A stretch of 9,649 bases of DNA, taken from the NCBI GenBank assembly GCA_005888675.1, contig VBBA01000025.1, positions 1 to 9,649 of the forward strand, written 5' to 3'. Under the pieces are notes generated by a model, which saw only the letters and a list, made by a program, of their open reading frames with translations, made no database searches and was not told the DNA's origin. The DNA comes from Candidatus Bathyarchaeota archaeon (GTDB lineage Archaea > Thermoproteota > Bathyarchaeia > 40CM-2-53-6). A program made the position numbers and the translations under genes. The number at the start of each line of letters is the position of its first letter. Within the stretch, counting starts at the first letter, position 1. Below, piece after piece: positions 1-5,886 of this stretch.

Positions 1-36
1 TAACATTCGTTCGTGAGGTACGAGATTGAAAATTAA

Positions 37-1458
37 TTGGACAGGAATAACCCTACCACAAGTCGCCTAATTTCGATTCTGACGTTCGGTTCCCTCTTTC
101 CAATCCTGTTCTTCAGAATCACAGATCCCCAGGGCACAATATTCTGGTTCTATTCCGTCTTGATGACTGGGTTCATCATTCTAACTTATGTCATGACGAA
201 GGGTTACGTTCCGAAACCTGATGTGGGCTATCGGCCCGAGGTGAGCGTGATTATTCCGGCTAAGGATGAGGAGGAGGCGATCGAGGAAACACTTGCAAGA
301 GTCTTTCGCGCTGATTATCCAGTGTCGAAACTAGAAGTCATCGCGGTAGACGATGGAAGTACTGATCGAACGTGGGACCGACTACAGAAAGTGAGAAACC
401 GTCTGGGCGTCGGTGATCGATTGACTCTCATCAGGAATGCGGGGAACAAGGGTAAGCGGGCGGCGATGGCCATTGGGGTTAGGAAAGCCAGGGGGGAGAT
501 CCTGGTTTGTATTGACAGCGATAGTTTTGTTGATAGAGACGCAATCAAACTGTTGGTTCAACCATTCACCGATCCTACTGTGGTTGGGGTCTGTGGTCAT
601 GGTGCGGCGGCCAATACAGATGAGGGAGTGCTGCCGAAGCTCCAGCACTATTGGTATCAGGTCATGTTCAGGATTTTCAAAGGGATGGAGTCACGATTTG
701 CGAGCGTAACCTGCTGCTCGGGATTGTTATCGGCGTATCGAAGGAACATGGTCCTTGCTGTTCTGGATGACTGGTTGAATCAGACGTTCATGGGACGACC
801 GATGCTTATCGGTGATGATAGGGAATTGACAAATCTGGTCTTGAAGGGGACCGAGGGCAAGTTTGTGCGTTCATCCAGCGATGGGAGGCTAATTCCAGTC
901 TTGCCATTGTCGGCTCGAGATGCGAAGGTGGTGTATCAATCAAACGCCGTAGCATATACAATCGTCCCGACGAAATTGCCTGAGTTCTTACGGCAACAGC
1001 TTCGATGGAAGAGGTCGCACATTCATGGTTGCATTAATGCGAGCAAGTTCATGTGGAGGAAACCATTGCCTGCTGCCGCTTCCTTCTACCTGTATCAGTT
1101 TCTGGTTTACATGAGCACAATTGTAAGTGTCATCTGGCTGGTGGTGCGTCCTTTGCAGGGAGATGCTCTTTCTGGCCTTGTGTTTCTAGCGGGCAACATG
1201 TATGTCGCGTTTCTTTCAGGACTGAATGTTTGGAAGCTGTCGAAAGCGCCGAAAGAAGCGATTCCTTACACGGTTGGGTTTGTCTTCATCTCAGTATTCC
1301 TGTCTCTGACAGTATTGATCTATGGATGGCTGACACCGTGGAAGGGAGGATGGATCACCAGAACCGCTCAAGGGACAAATCCTTGGGAAGAGACCTTGTC
1401 TCATCCTACTCCACTTATCCGGGCTAATCTTTCAGGTGAAAGCAATCCGACACCTTAG
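37..1458 (+). CDS. Processive GT2 polysaccharide synthase, hyaluronan synthase/NodC/PgaC-like
   Basis: Membrane glycosyltransferase expected to polymerise a beta-linked amino sugar from a UDP-sugar and extrude the chain. Two N-terminal hydrophobic segments (about residues 10-27 and 34-53) precede a GT-A domain with the DDGSTD block at 105-110, the DSDS metal/nucleotide motif at 160-163, the synthase-type CCSGLLSAYRR block at 226-236, GDDR at 259-262 and QxxRW at 320-324. Three C-terminal helices follow (about 346-370, 378-398, 410-431), then a GGWITRT end like the WGTR end of this family. The GDDR..LTN and YQSxA blocks favour the hyaluronan/chitin-oligomer/poly-GlcNAc group over cellulose synthase; the actual sugar is unknown. 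The start is a TTG directly after an in-frame TAA (34-36), with only a distant GAGGT (15-19), so initiation is weakly supported, but the first helix lies downstream of it. The 3' end overlaps the deacetylase gene by 23 bases. Confidence 0.9.
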   Translation: MDRNNPTTSRLISILTFGSLFPILFFRITDPQGTIFWFYSVLMTGFIILTYVMTKGYVPKPDVGYRPEVSVIIPAKDEEEAIEETLARVFRADYPVSKLEVIAVDDGSTDRTWDRLQKVRNRLGVGDRLTLIRNAGNKGKRAAMAIGVRKARGEILVCIDSDSFVDRDAIKLLVQPFTDPTVVGVCGHGAAANTDEGVLPKLQHYWYQVMFRIFKGMESRFASVTCCSGLLSAYRRNMVLAVLDDWLNQTFMGRPMLIGDDRELTNLVLKGTEGKFVRSSSDGRLIPVLPLSARDAKVVYQSNAVAYTIVPTKLPEFLRQQLRWKRSHIHGCINASKFMWRKPLPAAASFYLYQFLVYMSTIVSVIWLVVRPLQGDALSGLVFLAGNMYVAFLSGLNVWKLSKAPKEAIPYTVGFVFISVFLSLTVLIYGWLTPWKGGWITRTAQGTNPWEETLSHPTPLIRANLSGESNPTP

Positions 1459-2467
1459 AGTACTGTTTGCCTTCGGAATTCTCTCTCTCGTAATCCCGGT
1501 ACACGCTTTTCCATTTGCTTCGCCTAGCCTTCCTGTTGGAATGGTTAGTTTCACGTTTGATGATGGTAGAGATGGTCAGAGGACGATTGCCGCGGACCTT
1601 CTAGGCTCGTACAGTATTCAGGCTACGGCTTTCGATTATGTTTCTAGTCTGGCGAAGGGTCGAGGTTTCATGACACTTACCCAGCTTAGGGAGCTGAAGG
1701 ATGTCTATGGATGGGAGATTGGTGATCACACTTACACTCATCCCAATCTGGACAGCATGACGGGGCAACAGTTGCAACAGGAGATCGTTGGGTCGAAGAC
1801 TGAGTTTACCAAGCTTGGTTTCGACGTCACGACCTTTGCTTATCCATTCAGTCATGGTCGGGGGAACGGAGCCGTGACCCGTCTGATTAGGCAGAATTAT
1901 CTCGGGGCTCGATCGGCCGCAACCAGTCAGAGGGCTTACCTTTACGACGGCTCGTCTGACGTTTACAATATTGTTGCGAACAATGTTGCTAACACAATAG
2001 CTCCGGGGACGGTGGAGGGGTGGATTGATCGGGCTGTTTCACAGAGGAAGCTTCTGGTTCTATTGTTTCACCAGATTGTGGAGGACAACGCCTCCTTCGA
2101 CACGTTCTACCTGGCTGCCGACTTGAGCGTAATTGTTTCCTATGTGCATGAGAAGATTGTTCAGGGAGTGCTGGAGGCGGCCTCCTTCAGGCAGAGCATC
2201 GAGACATTATCCAAGGCAGGGACGACAAACGTTGCGTCTCTTGTCCCAATGGAAGGGTTGTTTTTCGGAATCATTGGAATTGTAGTTGGAGGATTAGTCA
2301 GCGTCATGATGCTTCGCATCCGAACAACACCTAAGAGGCGGCTTCCCAGCGACGGTCACATACACTGCCAAAGTCACAACACCATCATGATCGCACGGGC
2401 CGGGCTGAGATTGGAGAATCGTACGCGCTCGTTTGGTCATCTGATCAGAGGAGCTGGTTTCAGGTGA
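1436..2467 (+). CDS. Secreted NodB-type polysaccharide deacetylase with C-terminal membrane anchor
   Basis: Carbohydrate esterase family 4-like enzyme, expected to remove N-acetyl groups from an amino-sugar polymer outside the cell using a divalent metal. A signal peptide spans about residues 1-24. TFDDG at 40-44 gives the catalytic-base and metal aspartates D42 and D43. HTYTH at 98-102 gives the metal histidines H98 and H102. FAYPF at 134-138 is the third motif without the arginine of RxPY, as in IcaB/PgaB-type enzymes, and LLFH ends at H212, the motif 5 histidine. A hydrophobic helix at 274-293 followed by basic residues (R294, R296, K300-R302) should anchor the protein with its catalytic domain outside. 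The last 45 or so residues (299-343) do not look like a natural cytoplasmic tail and may be read-through into unrelated DNA. The GTG start lies inside the synthase gene with no clear ribosome binding site, suggesting translational coupling. The substrate is inferred from the partner synthase. Confidence 0.9.
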   Translation: MKAIRHLRVLFAFGILSLVIPVHAFPFASPSLPVGMVSFTFDDGRDGQRTIAADLLGSYSIQATAFDYVSSLAKGRGFMTLTQLRELKDVYGWEIGDHTYTHPNLDSMTGQQLQQEIVGSKTEFTKLGFDVTTFAYPFSHGRGNGAVTRLIRQNYLGARSAATSQRAYLYDGSSDVYNIVANNVANTIAPGTVEGWIDRAVSQRKLLVLLFHQIVEDNASFDTFYLAADLSVIVSYVHEKIVQGVLEAASFRQSIETLSKAGTTNVASLVPMEGLFFGIIGIVVGGLVSVMMLRIRTTPKRRLPSDGHIHCQSHNTIMIARAGLRLENRTRSFGHLIRGAGFR

Positions 2468-2648
2468 AATCTAACCGGGTTATTCCCGGAGTGCTAATCG
2501 TTACCGGGGTATAGCAGCCGCCAGGGTTACCAGTGTCCCAGATTACATTGACATGTGCTAGATACTGTACTGTGGGAGTCAAGTTTGCCTGGTAGAACTC
2601 TGAACCGCTGCTGACCTTCACGATCACACACTCACTCTCACGACTCAT
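2460..2648 (-). CDS. Doubtful 62-residue open frame, possible fragment of a beta-rich secreted protein
   Basis: I do not recognise this product. It begins with ATG and ends with TGA at 2460, overlapping the last bases of the deacetylase frame. The translation is rich in Thr, Val, Pro and Gly with two Cys (the second in a GGCYTP block), a composition seen in small secreted or pilin-like beta proteins. It has no signal peptide and no Shine-Dalgarno sequence. In another minus-strand frame, coding-like sequence continues below 2460, so this may be part of a longer frameshifted gene. It may equally be noise. It lies on the strand opposite its immediate neighbours. Confidence 0.2.
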   Translation of the reverse strand: MSRESECVIVKVSSGSEFYQANLTPTVQYLAHVNVIWDTGNPGGCYTPVTISTPGITRLDFT

Positions 2649-2695
2649 AGTGAAGGGTAAGAACTATGGGCTCGTGCTATTGCATTGCTGAAATT

Positions 2696-2701
2696 GAGGA
2701 G
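2696..2701 (+). promoter_or_regulatory. Shine-Dalgarno site for the small membrane protein
   Basis: GAGGAG sits four bases before the ATG at 2706. It is one of the clearest ribosome binding sites in the window and argues for ATG 2706 over the upstream in-frame TTG at 2685. Confidence 0.5.
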
Positions 2702-2705
2702 AGAA

Positions 2706-2915
2706 ATGAATCCGAAAGCTCTATTGCTGTTCACGTTCTCAGTGAACTGCGTCGCCCTAGTCGTTAGCATCCTCTTCCTTCTAGTGGGACCGTTAGAGCT
2801 TCGATGGATCTTCGCCGTGTGGAGCGTCACATCCAGCATGCTCCTCTACTTTATCGCCATGACCTACCGGGACATTAGGCGACGACAAATGATCAACCGA
2901 TGGATCCTCAAATGA
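2706..2915 (+). CDS. Small two-helix membrane protein, unknown function
   Basis: This 69-residue protein belongs to no family I recognise. It has two hydrophobic helices, about residues 5-28 and 34-53, separated by a short PLELR turn, and a basic C-terminal tail (YRDIRRRQMINRWILK). By the positive-inside rule both ends probably face the cytoplasm. The GAGGAG site supports ATG 2706; an in-frame TTG at 2685 would add seven residues and lies before that site. The gene is downstream of the synthase-deacetylase pair on the same strand but 238 bases away, so co-transcription is uncertain. Small membrane proteins often accompany processive synthases (PgaD and IcaD are two-helix partners of PgaC and IcaA). 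That analogy rests on topology and neighbourhood only. Opposite-strand open frames over the same bases look less protein-like. Confidence 0.55.
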   Translation: MNPKALLLFTFSVNCVALVVSILFLLVGPLELRWIFAVWSVTSSMLLYFIAMTYRDIRRRQMINRWILK

Positions 2916-2980
2916 GGAATCATGTCATTGCCGGGTACTGTCATATCCAGCCTTCCTGCTGATGAGAGGTGCGAGACGGC

Positions 2981-3556
2981 TCAAGTGTGTTGGGAACGAG
3001 GCACGGCGGTGGGAGGTGCGATTATGCGCGCATAAGATTGTGCCTGAAAGAGCATAGGGATCTCCTTTCCAAGAATCAATAATCCGCCGGCGCCATACAC
3101 CGAATAGCCCCTCCCGACAAAATCGCTGACTCTCCATCTGCTAATGTGACTTTGAAAGGGATTGTCGTCGTAAGGGTCCTGTCTGAAGAATCTGTTCGGC
3201 GTGGATACTATCACCATGCGACTCACACGCTCGAGCTCTTCTAGAAGTCGGACACCATCTTCCTTCGGCAGGTGCTCAATCACCTCCAGCGACGTAGCCA
3301 AATCGAATTCATCAGATTTGAATGGAAGAGGGAATTTTCTCAAGTCGTGTTCGATTAGCTGATCATACATGCCGGTCCTTCTGCAGAACTGCAGGTATGG
3401 ATCGAAACCGTCGATCCCTACGACTCTATTTGGCTCGCGATAAATCCGAGCTAATGCGCCAACTATTCCTCGGCCACATCCTGCGTCCAAGACGCTTTCC
3501 AAGTCCCTGGGCACGAAGTGAAGGAACAAGTCGAGAAAAGAGTGAGTCCAAGTCAC
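2981..3556 (-). CDS. Class I SAM-dependent methyltransferase (Methyltransf_11/23-like)
   Basis: Soluble Rossmann-fold methyltransferase, probably acting on a sugar or a lipid-linked or surface glycan given its neighbours. Motif I is VLDAGCGRG (residues 22-30), the adenosine-binding acidic residue is D49 in VVGIDG, and the post-II/motif III region is FDLATSLEVIEHLPKEDG (84-101). A STPNRFFRQDPYDDNP block (118-133) followed by QSHISRW (135-141) is typical of UbiG-like glycan-cluster methyltransferases. The GTG start at 3556 is the only ATG, GTG or TTG in frame. The frame stays open upstream for 21 more codons to a TAA at 3620-3622, and the residues just before the GTG (GRPE, then VTWTHSF) look coding, so a non-canonical upstream start or small sequence change is possible. 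It is the last gene of the minus-strand cluster, 59 bases after the GT2-like gene. Substrate unknown. Confidence 0.82.
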   Translation of the reverse strand: MTWTHSFLDLFLHFVPRDLESVLDAGCGRGIVGALARIYREPNRVVGIDGFDPYLQFCRRTGMYDQLIEHDLRKFPLPFKSDEFDLATSLEVIEHLPKEDGVRLLEELERVSRMVIVSTPNRFFRQDPYDDNPFQSHISRWRVSDFVGRGYSVYGAGGLLILGKEIPMLFQAQSYARIIAPPTAVPRSQHT

Positions 3557-3615
3557 TTCGGGCCGCCCTAGATCGGAATTATTGCTTCGATAATGCGTGA
3601 GCTGCGCACCACGGC

Positions 3616-4641
3616 TCAGTTAAGAGTCACCTTGGCTACCTTCAACTCTTGATTCATGACCGAGAGTGGAGCGATGAACGTGCTAGGTAACAAGCGATTT
3701 CTCAGTTTATAATTCAGATAGGCTTCGTTGGCAATATTTCGGAATCTTCTAGTTATGTTCCAGGATCCAAGGGACGCCCCGGTCATAGTACCAATCTCGA
3801 AATGGACAAAAGAATGGTGACCGTTTGAATTTGCGAACTGCAAAAAGAGGTCGACATCCTCCACTCCGTTTATGTAAGTTTCATCAAATAATTTCCCATG
3901 CGACTTTCTTACGAAATTAGTGTTGAAGATGGAGAAGGCGGCCCCGTTCAGAAACCTAAACAGTATTTTGTACAAGAAACTAAATCTCGCTCTCTGGTCA
4001 GCTATTATGAAGTCAGCATGAAATTTTTTCTCTATTTGAATCTGCCTACGCCAATATCCACCTGCCAAAGCGTATAACCCGTTTCTTGCATAAGTCGATC
4101 TCGCGATGGCCATGGAGTAAGAGTTTCTCGCGATGCCTAGAGAGTAGGAGTGGTGACGTCCGGGGGGTTGCGCAAATACAACATCGCTGGTTAGGTGATT
4201 CTTGTTTGACAAACCAGTCACCAAGGCGGAGATATTGTCGATTTGGATTACATCATCATTTGAAAGAACTATCCATTTCGGATTGTAACTTAAGGCATGA
4301 CTCAATCCCAGGTTACAGTTCCTGGAATAATTGAAGTAGGGATCTCCTACTCCACTTTCTACGAATACTATCTGTAATCCTCTAAAGATGCCCCTACATG
4401 AACTTGCGAATTTGCCATTGGAATCGGCGGTGGGAATAACCACGACAATATCCGGGTTTCCATCTACGGGTCGAATGATCGCGCGGCCGCTGGGTCTATT
4501 TTTCATCCAGTCTATCAAAGACTTCGGGTCGTTGAAAGAACTGTAGAATTTGATCAAGTCCTGCGGGTTAGAGCTGATGAGAAGACGGTTAAGATCAGAA
4601 GACTCCTCTCGACTCAGTTTGTCTTCAAACTCCTCAAGCAT
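3616..4641 (-). CDS. Divergent GT2-like glycosyltransferase, AT-rich
   Basis: Probable cytoplasmic GT-A fold glycosyltransferase adding a sugar to a lipid-linked or polymeric glycan. A 62-residue N-terminal extension precedes the nucleotide-binding start PDIVVVIPT (63-71). YSRNCNLGLSHAL (105-117) matches the (A/S)RNxGxxxA block of GT2 enzymes, SNDD (127-130) is in the place of the DxD metal motif, and NGVEDVDLFLQ (258-268) is the acceptor/catalytic ED motif. It has no membrane helix. The ATG is followed almost at once by two Glu codons whose GAGGAG should not be taken for a ribosome binding site; none is visible upstream. Two oddities: a nine-residue motif is tandemly repeated at 164-181, and the DNA is far more AT-rich than its neighbours (two 60-base samples, 3841-3900 and 3961-4020, each have 23 G or C, versus 31-41 in samples from neighbouring genes). 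Both suggest a laterally acquired, fast-evolving gene. The sugar cannot be inferred. Confidence 0.78.
   Translation of the reverse strand: MLEEFEDKLSREESSDLNRLLISSNPQDLIKFYSSFNDPKSLIDWMKNRPSGRAIIRPVDGNPDIVVVIPTADSNGKFASSCRGIFRGLQIVFVESGVGDPYFNYSRNCNLGLSHALSYNPKWIVLSNDDVIQIDNISALVTGLSNKNHLTSDVVFAQPPGRHHSYSLGIARNSYSMAIARSTYARNGLYALAGGYWRRQIQIEKKFHADFIIADQRARFSFLYKILFRFLNGAAFSIFNTNFVRKSHGKLFDETYINGVEDVDLFLQFANSNGHHSFVHFEIGTMTGASLGSWNITRRFRNIANEAYLNYKLRNRLLPSTFIAPLSVMNQELKVAKVTLN
4099..4152 (-). repeat. 27-base in-frame tandem duplication inside the GT2-like gene
   Basis: Bases 4099-4125 and 4126-4152 are adjacent 27-base units identical at 21 of 27 positions. They encode HSYSLGIAR then NSYSMAIAR, and a third degenerate start (STYAR) follows. 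Being a multiple of three, the duplication keeps the frame. It lies between the SNDD and EDVD motifs, where GT2 enzymes carry acceptor-specific loops. Confidence 0.75.
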
Positions 4642-4669
4642 TCAATAGTTCATTAACGAATGCACAGAC

Positions 4670-4690
4670 AGTTAATTTCCTGGGCAAAGT
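4670..4690 (-). promoter_or_regulatory. Possible archaeal-type promoter element before the GT2-like gene
   Basis: On the minus strand the 94-base gap contains AGGAAATTAACTG, with the A/T core about 30 bases before the ATG at 4641. That spacing would suit a TATA box serving a leaderless or short-leader transcript if the host is archaeal. The match is loose, and AT-rich DNA in this gap gives such matches easily. Confidence 0.2.
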
Positions 4691-4735
4691 GCGGGAAGAC
4701 GTGACTTTTTGGGGATATTCCAAGAGATGGAAAGA

Positions 4736-5641
4736 TCAACTTGAAAGTAAAACGGGGTACGCGTATACTAGGCCGATGACTCCTCTCACTGGAAAGACAC
4801 TATAACCGTTTTCGCGAAAATATTGTATGAGGTCGTTATTCATTGTTTCTATCATTATCTTGGGTTTGTGATCTCGTATGACATTCTTGCACCCAGCAAT
4901 AACTGCTGTTTCCATTCCTTCAACGTCAATTTTCATCCAGTCTACTCTTTTGATCCCGAGCATTGATACGAGCGAGTCTACAGTTGTGACAGGGACTTTT
5001 GCTTGTGGCGCGAGGGAGTTAGCCTCGCTGTGAATCAATGTCGAGCCTGCCGGATAGTTTGAAGGCACATAGAGATACGACAATCCATTCTCTGCCCCCA
5101 CGGCGCAACAAAGCGCAAGAGTATTGGCCGAACAATTTTCGATCACATTTGCTCTTAAGATCTGAAAAGTCTGCGGGTTAGCTTCTACGCTGATCACTTT
5201 ACCGGTCGGTCCGACCTGCCTTGATGCGCGTAGTGTGTAGAAGCCTATGTTGGCGCCGATGTCGAGAACTGTCTGTCCTTTTCCCGCCTTGAATACTTCT
5301 TTGGTGTGAGGCTCATACAGTCCAAGCGCCATCAGGATCTCATTCACAAAGACTGGCCTAAATCGGACTAGGCCCAGTTGTGTGTCAGCCGCGACGGTGA
5401 AGCCGCTCCCGAATGCAACAAGTCGTGAGAGTAGTGGAAGACCATAGCCTCTCAAAATCATATTCCAAGCGAGAGAATTCAGCTTAGGATACTTTCTCAT
5501 TATTTGCGATATGATACGAGAGATCGCAACCTGAAAACCAAGGGAAGGAGATGGTGACTCATCATAACTCAAGTGTGCATCATGGACCTTCGCCCCAGAG
5601 TCAGTACAAAAACGTGGACTTTTATTAAGAGGCAGCTTCAT
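4736..5641 (-). CDS. FkbM-family SAM-dependent methyltransferase
   Basis: FkbM-type O-methyltransferase, a family common in glycan and capsule clusters, where it probably methylates sugar hydroxyls. Counting from ATG 5641, motif I VLDIGANIGFYTL is at about 125-137, the acidic ribose-binding residue is in VISVEANP (149-156, E153), and the family's MKIDVEGME signature is at 236-244. The C-terminus (KIMIETMNND and a final hydrophobic stretch) fits the family. The start is uncertain. The frame is open to a GTG at 5665, but bases above 5625 are also the end of a dead GT4 gene in another frame, so the residues encoded there are probably not native. ATG 5641 overlaps that old stop by 17 bases. ATG 5500, giving a product that starts MRKYPKLNS, begins just before the sequence becomes family-like and would lose 47 residues. 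No clear Shine-Dalgarno sequence marks any candidate. Confidence 0.85.
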   Translation of the reverse strand: MKLPLNKSPRFCTDSGAKVHDAHLSYDESPSPSLGFQVAISRIISQIMRKYPKLNSLAWNMILRGYGLPLLSRLVAFGSGFTVAADTQLGLVRFRPVFVNEILMALGLYEPHTKEVFKAGKGQTVLDIGANIGFYTLRASRQVGPTGKVISVEANPQTFQILRANVIENCSANTLALCCAVGAENGLSYLYVPSNYPAGSTLIHSEANSLAPQAKVPVTTVDSLVSMLGIKRVDWMKIDVEGMETAVIAGCKNVIRDHKPKIMIETMNNDLIQYFRENGYSVFPVRGVIGLVYAYPVLLSS

Positions 5642-5886
5642 AGGCTTTGAAGGTGTCCTTCGCACATTTTTCCCAGCTGAAGCTTTGAACCCTTATCATG
5701 CCTCTCTCTGTCATTTGCTTCGCGAGTACTTCATCAGTGAGGATGTTCGTTGCTTCAGATGCGAATCCATAGGATCGAGTGGATCAATCACTATTTCTCC
5801 ATCTCCCGGAACCTCTGGAATAGAGGCGGTATTTGAGGCAACGACTGGAAGACTTGTAACCGAAAGCATTGACAGGTCAATAACTG
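5625..5886 (-). pseudogene. C-terminal remnant of a GT4 glycosyltransferase, truncated and frameshifted
   Basis: Between the GT2 and FkbM genes the minus strand encodes a recognisable GT4 tail in two frames. The first frame, from about 5884, reads SMLSVTS then LPVVASNTASIPEV, GDGEIVIDPLDPMD, the usual nucleotide-sugar-binding end of GT4 enzymes; it would stop at 5711. After a break near 5756-5767 the next frame continues NILTDEVLAKQMTERGM, then FSWEKCAKDTFKAYEAAS and TAA at 5625-5627, the typical FSWEK...YE end. One deleted T in the GATTCGCA stretch (minus strand) would explain the shift. The N-terminal three quarters is absent because the GT2 gene ends at 5887. About 87 codons survive. The LPVVAS motif resembles the intact GT4 gene at 8910-9649 at the protein level, but the DNA differs, so this is not a recent copy. 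The EX7E motif is lost. No function is expected. Confidence 0.8.

Larger units (their letters stand above)
2330..2705. other. Unclear stretch between deacetylase anchor and small membrane-protein gene
   Basis: This covers the odd 3' tail of the deacetylase and the following 238 bases. I see no RNA gene, strong terminator or promoter. Both strands hold short stretches with protein-like composition in frames that do not connect. On the plus strand, out of the deacetylase frame, about 2343-2390 reads GFPATVTYTAKVTTPS. On the minus strand the 2460-2648 frame reads as a beta-rich polypeptide, and a second minus frame over about 2305-2460 includes DGVVTLAVYVTVAGKPP. This could be a decayed gene for a small secreted protein, or chance open frames. 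Confidence 0.35.

Noticed and set aside
1..36. Possible 3' end of an upstream gene
   Set aside because: The 36 bases are too few to support any call; frames 1 and 2 contain stops at once, and the third gives only eight codons before a stop.
1053..1427. 124-codon plus-strand frame inside the synthase gene
   Set aside because: It lies out of frame over the synthase's C-terminal helices, is Cys/Ser-rich and shows no domain.
2905..2918. Inverted repeat TCCTCA-AA-TGAGGA at the end of the small membrane-protein gene, considered as a terminator
   Set aside because: A six-base stem with a two-base loop and no T-run is too weak for an intrinsic terminator, and it overlaps the stop codon.
5625..5886. 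GT4 remnant as a recent duplicate of the GT4 gene at 8910-9649
   Set aside because: Protein motifs are shared but the bases over the LPVVAS region and beyond differ too much for a recent copy.
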